Positions 19,341 to 30,570 of a stretch of 64,000 bases of DNA are shown here, piece by piece. Made by a program: the position numbers and the translations under genes. The stretch is taken from contig WHUZ01000010.1 in assembly GCA_015179045.1 (NCBI GenBank), forward strand, positions 930,001 through 994,000. Direction: 5' to 3'. The stretch comes from Kalaharituber pfeilii. Taxonomy: Eukaryota; Ascomycota; Pezizomycetes; Pezizales; Pezizaceae. The notes below the pieces were generated by a model. The model was given only the letters and a program-made list of their open reading frames with translations. It was not told where the DNA came from and did no database searches. Within the stretch, counting starts at the first letter, position 1. The number at the start of each line of letters is the position of its first letter.

Positions 19341-20183
19341 TAAAAGAAGAGACAGCAGCTCTGACGAGCCCTTTATCCTCTTGTCTTCTTAATTCTGCCC
19401 CCTAGGTTGGGAGAGTTGGTGGGGTTTTCCAAGTCTGTCGGCATGGATAGTGTTCCCATTCAGAAGCCCTAGCAATATTATTTACTTATTTATTTATTTA
19501 TTACTTTTGCAATTTGTTTAACAAATAAAACCGCCTTGAAGAGCACCGCATATTTTCTTCGGGCACCAGGGGATAATTTTCAGCGTTTGTCTTTTCGGTG
19601 GAGACATTTCGGTCGATATGCAGTTTTTCGGCATTACGTAGTGGGATATCCGCAGACCGCGGCTGTAGCCACTGGTTAGGAGACCCAGGCTCTGACGGCG
19701 GCCAAATGTCGGCCAACTGTTCTCGCCAGTTTTCCAGCCAAAGCGATTTAATCTATCGGCTTGTCTGTCGCATCAACCTGTAAGACATCGGGGTGTCGGA
19801 ACTTGGCATGTTTTTACCCATGACCTGGTTTGAATATCTCGGTCACTGCTGGAATTAGGTAGTTTAGGTATGTACTGTTCCCGTGCCCAGACTATTATTT
19901 TCGGGCTGCAGCCGATAGTTAGTATGTACTATCCCTATGGTTCGAGACTGAGTGAGATGGCATGTTTAGTACTAGTAGAAAAGAGACGAACTTGAGAGTC
20001 TTTATAAATAGGGTAGATTTCTTTTTTATATAGATATATTTATAGATAGGTGGCAGTATATTTTATTGACCTTTAATCTCCTTCAGAAGTTGTCTTCATA
20101 TTTTACTTTGCCCCAATATTACAATTCAACCCCGTTTTAAAGTTACTTATTGGAGTTACTGGCGTAATAGCGCGTATGCAGGT

Positions 20184-21772
20184 CTAAGACTTCAAATTAT
20201 GCAAATTTAGGAGTATCATACACTTTCTTTTGCCATGTGACTGTACCTTCTTCCCCTGGATAATTCTTTCAACGTCAGGATCATTAACACCCATGCTCCA
20301 AGCAGATGTTGCAATCATAATTCTGGCTGAACCCTCACGCCAATTTTTACGAATCATCATCTTGATTGTCGTGGATATGTCGGCATGGTAAATCGGAATA
20401 ATGACTTCTGCAAGTGCACGTGGATCCGCATCCCATTGTTCTGGCCTCAGTGGCCGTATTCTTGTATTTTCAGGCAATATGCCACGCAAAATACGTGCGA
20501 GCTTAGGTGTGATTTTCTTGTGATCAACATAAATAATAGTTTTGGGTATATCCGGAGCTTCTTTGAAATTCTTTGGAATGATAAATTCCAGATCACCTCC
20601 ATCACCTATCCCAGTGCCCTCTATAACACGAACCGCATAATAGAGATTGGGTCTATTTGTTGACTCAATAATTGTTATCGTATCTTTACTGAAGCCACAA
20701 CCTTTCTTAATCAATGATAGCTTAGATGGTGAAGCTGTTGCAGTGCAAAATCCAAAAGGAACTCCATACAGATGCTGGTGCAAGGTATATAATTGGCCAA
20801 AGTCTTTTTTAAATTCGCGCCCCCTAATAAACATATGAGCGCAGTTAGTACTGAAAGATCGGTATATTATAGTTTTGCACTACTAGTAGATTTGCATAGC
20901 AATATTGTAGCAAAATGAGTATTGGCCGCCAGGACCATTGGCCGCCAGTTTGGCAACAAAAACGGGCGGTGGCCGCCACCAAAATGAAGGTTGGCCGCCA
21001 GTTTGGCAACTAAAATGAGCGTTGGCCGCCAGTTTGGCAACCAAAACGGGCGGTGGCCGCCACCAAAATGAAGGTTGGCCACCAATTTGGCGACCAAAAT
21101 GGGCGGACATTTCGCTAAACTGGCGCTACACCTCCCATTTGTACCAAACTTCTATGGGTTATAGTTATGCACTTACCAGTCTACTATTAAATGGCCCTCA
21201 TCAACTACCACAAAAGCGACCACTGTACATAGATAGTCTTTAGGAAGCCCTGCTCCAGCTGTTTGCTTGTTGTGTCTAGGGGTGCGGTATGCTTTACCCT
21301 TGCGGAGCAAATGATTCAAGGGACTTTTCGTATCCAATATCCTCTCTGGAGACAAGTATACCAAGTCATACTTCCCTTGAAGTATATCATCCAAGACTCT
21401 GTCATTCTTCTCAAGATCCTCTTCTGTTAAGGCAATTGCATTTAGCCTATGTGCTCGACATTCTTGAACTTGATCTTCAGCCAATGCAGTAAGCGGTATG
21501 ATGATGATTCCGAACTTTTTGGGACTAAGGAAACATGTCATTTGAAATGCAAGACTCTTTCCGAAACCTGTCGCTGCTACACATGCAACATCATAACCAT
21601 AGATGAGAGCCATTGCAAATCTTAGTTGAGCCGGTTTCACATTCTTCATAGTTCGTGCTTTTGTTGTCATTGCTAGTATTACCATGTCATTCTCATACTT
21701 TTCTGTTCGCTCCCAGCTTTGTGAAGGTGTACTCTCATTCAATGCAGATCGGTTCTCGTTTTCTGTAGCCAT
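20184..21772 (-). CDS. RecQ/DEAD-like helicase, C-terminally truncated
   Basis: Exon 1 is 21772-21177 (ATG GCT ACA). It has a Q-like motif KPAQLRFA (residues 46-53), Walker A ATGFGKS (67-73), LTALAEDQVQ, YLSPERIL, and motif II as DEGH (191-194) instead of DEAH/DExH. A 353-bp intron (21176-20824, GTAAGT...TTAG) joins VD-W to GREFKKDF in frame. Exon 2 is 20823-20184 and carries TATASPSK (motif III), KTIIYVDHKKITPKLARILR and IATSAWSMGVNDPDVERIIQ (motif V). The arginine-finger motif VI and everything after it are missing; the frame ends with a short unrelated tail. The two exons have no internal stop, so it could be transcribed, but ATP hydrolysis coupling should be impaired. Confidence 0.7.
20875..21150. 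repeat. GGCGGCC-rich duplicated element in the helicase intron
   Basis: Two units of about 86 bp contain GGCCGCCAGTTTGGCAAC and GGGCGGTGGCCGCCACC, the latter a short palindrome. They lie wholly inside the 353-bp intron. Outer edges TTATAGTTTTGCACT (20869) and TTATAGTTATGCACTT (21158) resemble each other and could be a target duplication. Confidence 0.65.
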
Positions 21773-21786
21773 CGCTCTATAGTTGT

Positions 21787-21862
21787 ACGACTTCTCTCTG
21801 CGAGGGGCGGTTGTGGTTCAGGCGAAAGTCTCTGCGAGGGGCAGTTGTAGTTCAGGCGAAAG
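21787..21862 (+). repeat. ~35-bp tandem duplication upstream of the helicase
   Basis: CTCTGCGAGGGGCGGTTGTG..GGCGAAAG occurs twice in a row, immediately upstream of the helicase ATG on the opposite reading sense. It could be part of its promoter or 5'UTR. Confidence 0.7.
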
Positions 21863-22309
21863 GGAAGAAGAGATTGAAGTTCATATGTACCTATGTATAC
21901 TGCTACTCAACAACTACTTTTTCGAGCAATATGGTGGTCATTCTGGCAATATCCACATACCTAACAATTACTCAAGCTTCTAGCAATCATCATCATAATG
22001 CCCAAGATTGATTTAACGATCAGTTGATTTAACAATTCGTTCATTTTATCTTCTATTTCCTACCAAAGCGTAGTATCTAGTATCTATGACATTTCTTCCA
22101 CCACTAACCTCCACAATCTACTCAGTTTATAGTGAAATGATGTATACTCAACCAGATTTGCTCTACACTTAATGATCCCTCGAGAGCTTATCACCTTCTG
22201 CAGACGTAAGCTTGACTGAGGAGGCGTCCTCAGCTCCGGCTCCACCCCCATCTTTAGTTGCAAGCTCACTAGTCAACGAGCTCAACTGCATATTCCCACG
22301 TACCGCCTC

Positions 22310-22950
22310 CGGATTATCTGGCTATGAGCTTACTCCACTCCTTCCTTCCGCTAGCACCTGCCCATGAGGTAATCCTTGAAGTTCTCCTCCCATGTATGTA
22401 TTCAGAACACCTCCTGGAGTTGACCTCATCAGCTGAAAGAGCTCGGACAATTGTAAAAGATTAATGCCCCCTCCAAGTCCTGCTCCAAAAGATAAACCTC
22501 CTCCTCTCCCAATACTAGCTCCTCCTGGACTCCCCTCTGCCATCACTACCAGTCCCATAGGTGCTGACATTCCGTTATTATATTCATCAATCAACCCTTC
22601 TAGCAATTTTTTCTCCTTAACGTATTGAACCTATATCCTAAAGCTACCCATCACTTCCAAGGTATTATCTATCCCTCCTTTCTTGGTAATTCCCACTGGT
22701 TGCTGTGCCAATAAGATATCTATACGCATATCAGCAGGGACCTAATACAAGTTTATAAAAGCCTGAATATTCAAGGGCTCTCTGGATGCATGTACTTTAG
22801 CCTTCTTAATCACCATCTTTGGAATTTCCTCTTCAGAAGATTCCTCAATGAACTCTACTGACTTTAGTGTAGCCTTAGATGTACTACCAGCAGTAGAAGG
22901 TATGGCAGCCTTTTCTGCCTCCAAGCATATCTTTAGAGGTCTCAATGTGG
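22310..22950 (-). pseudogene. Unrecognised broken gene, Gly-rich C-terminus
   Basis: Minus-strand fragments in one direction read ATLKSVEFIEESSEEEIPKM, ASREPLNIQAFINLY, stop, VPADMRIDILLAQQPVGITK, stop, KEKKLLEGLIDEYNNGMSAP and GGASIGRGGGLSFGAGLGGG. The protein-like text continues across single stop codons, so a gene decayed here. No domain recognised. Confidence 0.4.
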
Positions 22951-23036
22951 TAAAGTAAGAAGGTAGGGAATTGTCTCGATGTGGTAAAAGAAGAAGGTAG
23001 GGAATTGTCTCGATGTGATAAAGGAAGAAGGTAGGA
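22942..23036 (+). repeat. ~38-bp tandem repeat, 2.5 units
   Basis: TCTCGATGTGGTAAAGTAAG, AAGGTAGGGAATTG recurs at 22942, 22976 and 23013 with small changes. Confidence 0.7.
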
Positions 23037-23479
23037 ATCCAGTGACAAAATGTGCTTTGTTTGTGTGGGTTGTAAAGGCTTTGTCTGAGTGGTTGCTTAG
23101 TTGCTTATTACGTTGCAACAAGTAAATACATTGGTTTGTTGGCAAACGGGCGCTACTAAAGAACCTTCCATACTAAAAAAGAAACTTTGGGACCAGACCC
23201 TCCCTCCGGTCGGGGGTCGTGCCAACCAGACTACCGAAGACCATCAAATCTATGCACTTTTTCCTTCACAGTACTCAGGTTTGCTTGTGCAGGCTTCTTT
23301 TGTTCATCATCTCATCCTTGCCACTGGCAATCACCAACGGGTTCGCTGCCTAAGCCCAGTATGTCTGTCATCAGAAACGGTCTCTTTGCTCGAGCTAGTC
23401 GATTTGGTGGACGCCCTTTGGGGAACTACAATTATTTCAATGTTACTAGAGTAAGTCATTCAAATATTTCACCAGCAGT

Positions 23480-24200
23480 GGGTCTATTACTGATCAAATG
23501 CTGTCAGAGAACTCTAATCGTTTATGTACGGATGTGTCGTCAGTCTTACCGAGTCTATTCAACTGGGTCAGTTCTAATATTCTACGTTTTAATGTGTGCA
23601 TGTCAAGTATGCTAATTAGAGTTCGCGACAGACCTCAAGAAGAACAGGGGAGTGATGAAGATGAAGCAAGGGTGGTAGTGGGACAACGTTCCATTCATGA
23701 TAGGCTCATTAAAGTTGAGAAGGTAAGAATATAAAGCCTCGTTTAGTTGGAGATGTTCTGAAAGTTTGAAAGGATATAGCCTGTCTAAAAGTTGACGTTC
23801 AAAATCTGTCTATGTTTGTTCATGACGGATTCCGGAGATTAGACGGATGGATGAAGTGGTGCTTTACTTTGTTTATAGGAACGGTACTTCTTGCAGGAGA
23901 TCTTCTAGTTATCTTCAATGCTAACATGTTGTCAGGTTCTTGCGGAGCTCCTGTATGTGGATACAGAAATGAAGAAAGAGATGAGCTCTATGGTCAAGGC
24001 TGAAGGGGATTCGGTTGAGGAATGAGATAACAGTCGTCAAGAGCGAAATAATGAATGAGATGAAAGTTTTCAAGAGCGAGATTCTGCTAGAACTGCAGAA
24101 AATGGAGAGTAGGAAACGATGGTGGTGATAACTATGACTGGCATTCATGATGTCATTGGCGTTTTGTGGTCCGTTTGACGGTTGCCTTACAGAAAGACGG
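23480..24200 (+). pseudogene. Membrane-anchored coiled-coil protein remnant, copy 2
   Basis: An exon-like frame reads SSVLPSLFNWVSSNILRFNV, RPQEEQGSDEDEARVVVGQR and SIHDRLIKVEK, then a possible intron from 23723. It continues with VHDGFRRLDGWMKWCFTLFI, GTVLLAGDLLVIFNANML (likely membrane segment) and LYVDTEMKKEMSSMVKAEGD (coiled coil), after which stops appear. The block KW..F..GTVLL recurs in the relic near 7745. A gene of unknown function, decayed in this copy. Confidence 0.5.
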
Positions 24201-24457
24201 CGTTCTCTGAGCAAAGCTAATATGAAGGGTTCTTCTATGGGGGTTTTGTAGGTCTAAAGTGATTCATCGATGACATGAGGGTATGGGTTGCTTATAGGCA
24301 ATTAATCAGGGGATTTTTTTTTGGGGAAAGCTGTACAGGGACGAGTTGTGTGGGCATAGTTAGGGAGCTGACACTGAGGTAGTGGTGTGGTAGCAGTGCC
24401 ATGCCAACGGTCTCTTGACACCTTGACAGCCAACCCAACAACGCAACCATCCCACAA

Positions 24458-24459
<2 letters not shown>

Positions 24460-24556
<97 letters not shown>
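24460..24556 (+). repeat. (AAT)n microsatellite, ~32 units
   Basis: An uninterrupted AAT run. The paralogous position near 19050 has only a short AT-rich sequence, so the array expanded after duplication. Confidence 0.95.
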
Positions 24557-24599
24557 TCCACCAGCAGTCATTCAATTAACACGAAAAGGATATCATGAC

Positions 24600-25010
24600 A
24601 TAGCTACATGACTAATCAATGCATCGCAAAATTTCTAATATTACGTATACCAGATTTCTGCCTTAATTATAGCCTCCATACGTTTTGGCATCTCCTCAGC
24701 CAACTGCTTCAGATATTCAGGATCCAAGTGCTACCAGCAATGAATAGAGGCATTCTCTATAGCTTCTTTGACTTTGGCATTACCACCATGCATTTGCTCA
24801 ACTCGGAGATACCATTTATGCATCATCCTTTTCTCCAAATCACTCTTTTCGCCTACAGTTCAGGTGTCCAATGTCTTTATCTAATCGCCCATGCTAAACG
24901 AGATACCGCATCATCGTCTATGAATTTCATCCTCGCTGCTAATTTCCATTTCCTAATGTTTTTTTCTCTTAATCTCCTCTGTACCTTGTAGACACATGAG
25001 GAACAATGTT
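24600..25010 (-). mobile_element. Tc1/mariner-like transposase relic, copy 2
   Basis: Minus-strand reading gives FIDDDAVSRLAWAIR, stop, RHWTPEL near 24860-24920, the well-known Tc1 block (RLxWAxxHxxWTxExW). It then jumps to NAKVKEAIENASIHCW, HLDPEYLKQLAEEMPKRMEA and IIKAEIWYT near 24620-24760, the C-terminal end that in Tc1 families precedes a GGYTKY-like tail. The DDE core between is deleted and stops are present. Confidence 0.6.
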
Positions 25011-25159
25011 CTGCTGGAGTTCTCTCAGAGATCTGCGCCGCTCTTTAAAAGAGCTGTGACGAGCCCATTATCCTCTTCTTTAGTAGTCTTCTTAATTCCG
25101 CCCCCTAGGTTGGGAGAGTCGGTGGGGTTTTCCAAGTCTGTCGGCATCGCAGCAGCCCT

Positions 25160-25216
25160 AGCGATATTATTTATTTATTTATTTCTTTCTTTCTTTCTTC
25201 CTTTCTTTCTTTCTCT
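25160..25216 (+). repeat. TTTA/TTTC tetranucleotide microsatellite
   Basis: TTATTTATTTATTTCTTTCT followed by further TTTC units. The paralogous site at 19478-19502 keeps only the TTTA part. Confidence 0.9.
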
Positions 25217-27658
25217 ATTATGTTTGCAATTTGCTTAACGAATAAAACCGCCTTGATAGCACCGCATATTTTCTTCGGGCACTCGCGGATAATTTTCAGC
25301 GTTTGTTTTTTCGGTGCAGACATTTCGGTCGGGTGTGCAGTATTTTGGCATTACGTAGTGGGATGTCCGGAGACCGCGACATTAGGTTGGCATGCTAACA
25401 AAAAGCCTGTCTCGTAGTCACTGGTTACGAGACTGCAAGCCTTCGCTAGACTTTGATGGCGGCCAAATGTCGGCCAACTGTATCATACTCGCCAATTTTC
25501 CAGCCAAAGCTATTTGATCTAGCGGCTTGTCTGCCGCATCAACCTGTAAGACCTGAATTAGGTAGTCGAAAGGCGTCAGGACATTTCATCTTTAAGTTTA
25601 GGTATGTACTGTTCCCGTGCCCAGACTACAGTATTATTTTCGGGCATCATCCATAGCTAGTATGAGCCATCCCTATGCGCACAACAGCTTATTTCAAGCA
25701 TCATCTCCGTTACCATCCTACTGTCCTTTGGAGACCGGAATGCAGGAAAGGAAGATCAGAGTGGTGGGAAGCTGTGAAGAACAGGAGAGAGAACGAGCTA
25801 GTGGAATCGCTTGCTGGAATCATTACGGGATATTTCGTGCCGGAAAGTTCATTTTCACTATTGCTGCTGATGACTTGCCTAAGTGGATAGCCTCGTGGAG
25901 TACCGTTGGCCTATGACACTCTGGACCTGCAGTAGCAGCTGAAAATGCAGCGCTGAGGCCAAGCATGTTTGTAGGTTCTTGGTGCCCGTTGCAGGGATAT
26001 GAATAATTGCAACTGCGGAGTAATAAATAATCATCATCCACGTACACCATCACTCACAACATCGAAGTGAACACAAAGGATCTTTACACAAGTTCTTGTT
26101 CTCATTGCTATACATCCAATAGTTTTGTGGTTTTGCCCCACTAGTCATTTAAGATGGATAACCATAAAAAGGGAGGTCGAGAACGGCACCATCGGGGGGG
26201 AGATCTTTCTTGGCTAAGCTGCCAGTTAGGCGAGTTTCCAAAAAGAGTTGCGGTTCATCACTGCACCCCCTAGGCTGAGCTCTGTCATTGATAGACGTCC
26301 ACCTGGGTCGGATACTGAAGTCGGAAGTGTCCCAGCCCCAGCTGTCCCTGTTCCTGTTTCAGCTGTCCCCATCCCTGCCGACCCCATCCCGACTGTCCCC
26401 GCCCTAACTGTCCCCGCCCCGGCTGTCTCCTACAAACTTCGGCTTGCTAGGGATGATTTGTATAGAGAAAGCAATGAAAGGCTAGTTACACTCGGTATGT
26501 ATGGTTTATCCCCTCTTATTGCGCATTGAGCCCTTGTTAACGTAGAGCTAGGACGGGATCAACATCAAACATGTGAATGGAAACTCTTGTTTGCAGAATT
26601 TGATCGGCAAGTCAAGAATAACTACTTAGCCAAACATCAGCTGGAGTTTGACCTCAACCTATATATTCCGGCGGAGGGAATGACACATCCACATGACAGT
26701 AATCGTTTTGATCTACTGGAAAAGGTTCAGAAATTCCTTTCAGATGCTGTACCACAAAAGGTTTGCTAGATTTTAATTCTATTAATTATTTGGTACTTGC
26801 GACCCTGCTGGATGTCACTAACATGCATGAATCAAAAGGTTTGCTTGATTCAAGGTGCAGCTGGGTCTGGAAAATCAACGTTCAATCATCACCTTGCACG
26901 CCAGCTATGGTCTGAGTATGAGAGAGCTTCCAATCAAGCAACTGCAGTGGTTCCTATATTCATTTCACTCTTCAGAATATATACAACTGGCACCAACCAC
27001 CGAGATCTATAGCTGATTTCTTTGCTACACAAGGTTTTCGTGAAGAGCAAATAGAGCTAGTTCGGCAACAACGGCAGTTTGTGTTTATCATGGATGGTTA
27101 TGATGAAATTGTGAGCCAGGATCGCAATTTTTTTACAGCAAATAAGCTTGTCTCATGGAGAGCTAAAGTTGTCATTACCAGTCGACCAGAATATTTGCCC
27201 TCAGGGTATTGGAGCAAGTTTTACCCTCGTGGTCAGCTACAACTGTTATAAGAATACTACCTTGCACCATTCTCAAAGTCTAGCATCTAGAAGTATACTT
27301 TGCAGTATGTAAAGACTAGATCTGGCCATTCAATTGAAGAGTACGAATACTACACTTCGAATCCCGATGTGTTTGCTTTAATCAGCAATCCTTTCCTCCT
27401 CCAAATGGCTATGAGTCCCTGTGAAGCCAGCTCAAGATAAGGTCAAGCTTAAGCGTGGAGATTTATACCAACAATTCATCGATTACTGGCTTAACCAAGC
27501 ACATGAACGGTTGAATAATATTCAACTACCAAAAGCTGAGCATGATGCATATATCCAGTTAGAAAAGAATAACTTCAATTTTCAAGTACGATGCTTTTGT
27601 CAACAGTTTGCACTAGCCCTCTATCGTCATAAGGTGTTAGAAGCAAATTATACCCCCA

Positions 27659-27692
27659 CCCTGCCATGGCCAAGTGCTACAAGCGGGGTTAT

Positions 27693-27729
<37 letters not shown>
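27659..27729 (+). mobile_element. Family B retroposon stub, 71 bp, 14-bp TSD
   Basis: AAATTATACCCCCA flanks at 27645-27658 and 27730-27743. The body CCCTGCCATGGCCAAGTGCT..GGGGTTATGTGATTT precedes about 30 A. It breaks the NLR frame after VLEANYTP. Confidence 0.9.
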
Positions 27730-27734
<5 letters not shown>

Positions 27735-28430
27735 ATACCCCCATTGGTTTTGTTTCCAATTCTGTATCACAAGCCAGTCGGTCTGGAAGACATATTTAGC
27801 AGATGATGACCGAATACGGATTTTACGCTTTAATTCACCACTTCTTCGACAGCGAGGTTTCTACCGCTTTCTACATAAGTCACTACGGGACTATTTGGTG
27901 GCTGAAGGAATTTGGGAAGATGAGGCATTGAAAGAGTGTAAAGCCAATGCACCAATCAATGAGTTTCACCTTGTCGATGATCCTGGTGTCCTTAATTTCC
28001 TCATCGAAAAAGCATGGTTATTGCAAGACTATTTATCAGCCCTGATTGAGCAATCCAAAACTGATGCGAATTTTTCCACTGCAGCAGCAAATGCAATTAC
28101 AATTCTAGTTGGAGGAGGGAAGAGCTTTAGTGGTCATGATTTGCGTGGTATACGGATTCCCAAAGCTAATCTAAGTGGTGGCTTCTTTGACCGAGCTCAG
28201 TTGCAAAATGCAGACCTCTCTCAGGTTCGTATATCGAAGTAGAACTTATTACTCCTATAAAACTTAATTAGCTAATTTCATATGGTGAGAAGGTTCGTAT
28301 GCATCAGACCTGGCTTAGAAAAGCAGACTTAAGTAAAGCTAGCATGAACTTTATATCGTTGGAGAAATGCCTTTCATTCAACTGGAAGACAGTGTGAACG
28401 CGTACTTCTTCTTTCCTGACAGCCCGGGCC

Positions 28431-29018
28431 CAGGGGTACGGAGTGTCACCTTCTCTCCTGACAGTGAACTGCTTGCCTCTGGTAGTAATGATTACACTAT
28501 TCGGCTATGGTTAGTGCAGCATCAACAAGCTATCCATACCTTCCAGGGCCATAGCAGCGGGGTAAATAGTGTTGCCTTCTCTCCTGATGGCCAGCTGCTT
28601 GCCTCTGGCAGTGATGATTACACAATACGGCTATGGTCAGTGCAGCATCAACAAGCTATCCATACCTTCCAGGGCCATAGCGACATGGGTAAGGAGTGTC
28701 GCCTTCTCTCCTGACAGCCAGCTACTTGTCTCTGGCAGTTATGATTACACTATACGGGTATGGTCAGTGCAGCATCAACAAGCTATCCATACCTTCCAGG
28801 GCCATAGCAGCTGGGTAAATAGTGTTGCCTTCTCTCCTGATGGTCAGCTACTTGCCTCTGGCAGTAATGATAAGACTATACGGCTATGGTCAGTGCAGCA
28901 TCAACAAGCCATCCATACCTTCCAGGGCCATAGCAACTGGGTACAGAGTGTCGCCTTCTCTCCTGATGGCCAGCTGCTTGCCTCTGGCAGTTCTCACGGT
29001 ATATATGTAGGGCAGGTG
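28431..29018 (+). repeat. WD40 coding repeats, ~126-bp units, nearly identical
   Basis: Four to five tandem units each encode VQHQQAIHTFQGHS plus SVAFSPDGQLLASGSxDYTI. Adjacent units differ by only a few bases, mostly at the residues around S-S/N-W/G-V and the SND/SYD/SDD position. One extra base near 28687 shifts the frame in the third unit. Confidence 0.85.
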
Positions 29019-29183
29019 CAACGCAATGCAAGTGGCCGCTAGAATCCTTGCTTCGGTACAATACACTATTTCCCTCTCTACTCTTATAGATACCGAGATC
29101 CAGTCTTACCTATCCGAGCGCCTTTCTTCCAAATGTCATCACAGCCGCCGACCTGAAAGCTGGTTAAGTCCACGTTTACCTCA

Positions 29184-29387
29184 TTGAGGGAGGTGCTTCG
29201 ACACTGGCGCGATGGCCCTAGGCTCATGGGACCGGATGCACCTCCACCTATCCCCGATCTATCAGTTCTCTTGCCAAAGTATGAGGAATTTTGCAGCAGC
29301 CCGCCCTTTGACCGTGAGATGCCTCACCCTGAACATCGTAAACTCTTTATTGTGATATGTGAGTCCCCGTACACCGATTGGCGGTGA
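29184..29387 (+). other. Unassigned open frame between NLR and SOG2 relics
   Basis: The frame includes PRLMGPDAPPPIPDLSVLLP and KYEEFCSSPPFDREMPHPEH. It looks protein-like but I do not recognise it. It may be an orphan exon. Confidence 0.25.
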
Positions 29388-29656
29388 AGTCAACTAGCTT
29401 ATTCTGCCACAACTTTGTCATCACATGAGCGTTCTCGAAGTAACATTGAAAGCACAATTCAAAATGCGCGTGCTAATAAAAGGATGGGTAACGTGTTCGC
29501 GAGAAAAGAAAAATTTGGAACAGTTGATGAAGTGAAGCCGTCCAAACACCACCATGTACGAGGCTATTCTCATGATTCGATCATTGAAACCGAACATTGG
29601 ACACATGAGAAGCCAAGCGAGCAGACTCCCGCGTCACGTTCTCCGTCAGACCCAGA

Positions 29657-29718
29657 TTTCTTTTTTTTTTTTTTTTTCCAAATCATTAATCGCATGCCGC
29701 CCTAAGGGCTATGGCGAT
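29657..29718 (-). mobile_element. Family A retroposon stub, 62 bp, 12-bp TSD
   Basis: GTCAGACCCAGA at 29645-29656 and 29719-29730 flanks a T-rich tract and the CGCCATAGCCCTTAGGGCGG end in reverse. Inserted in the SOG2 relic. Confidence 0.9.
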
Positions 29719-30313
29719 GTCAGACCCAGAGCGACCAACAGCTGGTCATTATTTCCAACGTTTATCTTCACTACCAGAACACAAAAGGAGCTCAATGTCT
29801 ATCGGTCGGGTAGCTGAGAGTGCCAGGGGAATACTGTACTCGATATCTCAGTCTCATTTAGCAATATCTGTCTTCATCCATAATTCTGGTGAACGAAGTA
29901 AGCATGCTCCAGAGCATGTATTATTCAACGCAAACAACCAAATTGGGAACCTTGTTCGAGCCCTCAAGAGCTACAATGCCAAAGGAGACGAAACAGCTGT
30001 CGACCCTGTACTTTCTGCTTGTAGTTCGCGCCTGGGTGCCTTTCGGCATGTGCGGTCTCTGTCAAGTTTAAGAGAGATATGAAGCGAGTCGGATGTTCGT
30101 CTAATTCGAACTCTTCTACTCATGATATATGGGACATTTGTAGAATTACAGAACTTTTGGGCAACTATTCGGCCTGTGCTTCCAGTCCTGCCGTCCGGCA
30201 TGAATCAGCAAACATCCTATTTCTCCCGGCAAATGGCATCACAGCCTCCCAATATGCAACTCAAATTCATATTGGCTGGGACTGCTATACAAGGTGTTCC
30301 ACCTCCCTTATCG

Positions 30314-30379
30314 CGCCCTGCCATGGCGAACAGCTGCAAGCGGGGTCACGTGATTTAAAAAAAAAAAAAAAAAAAACTC
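30314..30379 (+). mobile_element. Family B retroposon stub, 66 bp, 11-bp TSD
   Basis: CTCCCTTATCG at 30303-30313 and 30380-30390 flanks CGCCCTGCCATGGCGAACAG..GGTCACGTGATTT plus A(n). Inserted in the SOG2 relic between GVPPPLS and TPKSPDAS. Confidence 0.9.
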
Positions 30380-30539
30380 TCCCTTATCGACGCCCAAGAG
30401 TCCTGATGCCAGCTTTCGAATTCTACCTACACCCTCAATACCCACTACGATGTACATGAACGAGTCTGGTACACCTGAGAGTGATGAGCCGCTGTTCGAG
30501 AATGTCAATGCAGCTACTTCAGCAGCTTTATCTACGCTA

Positions 30540-30543
<4 letters not shown>

Positions 30544-30570
<27 letters not shown>

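Larger units (their letters stand above)
17530..19990 (+). repeat. Diverged segmental duplication, copy 1
   Basis: The order of matching blocks with 23265-25680 is preserved: GTCTCTTTGTTTGAGCTG, AAGTCATTCAAATATTTCAC, GATCAAATGCTGTCAG, the coiled-coil coding block, the Tc1-like remnant, and AATAAAACCGCCTTGA..GACATTTCGGTCG. It ends in the recurrent GTTCCCGTGCCCAGACTATT motif at 19873. This copy carries a MITE at 17691-18097 that copy 2 lacks. Confidence 0.75.
23265..25680 (+). repeat. Diverged segmental duplication, copy 2
   Basis: Counterpart of 17530-19990. It lacks the MITE but carries an expanded (AAT)n array and a longer Tc1-like remnant. It ends in GTTCCCGTGCCCAGACTA..TTATTTTCGGGC at 25611. 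Confidence 0.75.
26154..29043 (+). pseudogene. NACHT - pentapeptide - WD40 NLR-like gene, broken
   Basis: A possible ATG at 26154 starts MDNHKKGGRERHHRGGDLSW. A Pro/Val-rich leader (26330-26420) and FDRQVKNNYLAKHQLEFDLN follow, with a likely intron at 26494-26597 (GTATGT...TTTGCAG). The NACHT ATPase has Walker A GAAGSGKST (26854), Walker B FIMDGYDEI (27084) and VVITSRPEYL. A TAA and frame changes then occur (27249 onward). HKSLRDYLVAEGIW, ANAITILVGGGKSFSGHDLR and pentapeptide-like LRGIRIPKANLSGG precede EMPFIQLEDSVNAYFFF and about five WD40 blades. A family B stub sits at 27659. Fungal NLRs act as cytosolic non-self or incompatibility receptors, with WD40 blades as sensors. This copy has several lesions and is probably dead. 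Confidence 0.8.

Noticed and set aside
24292..24611. Poly-Ile, poly-Leu and poly-Tyr open frames
   Set aside because: Translation of an (AAT)n microsatellite.
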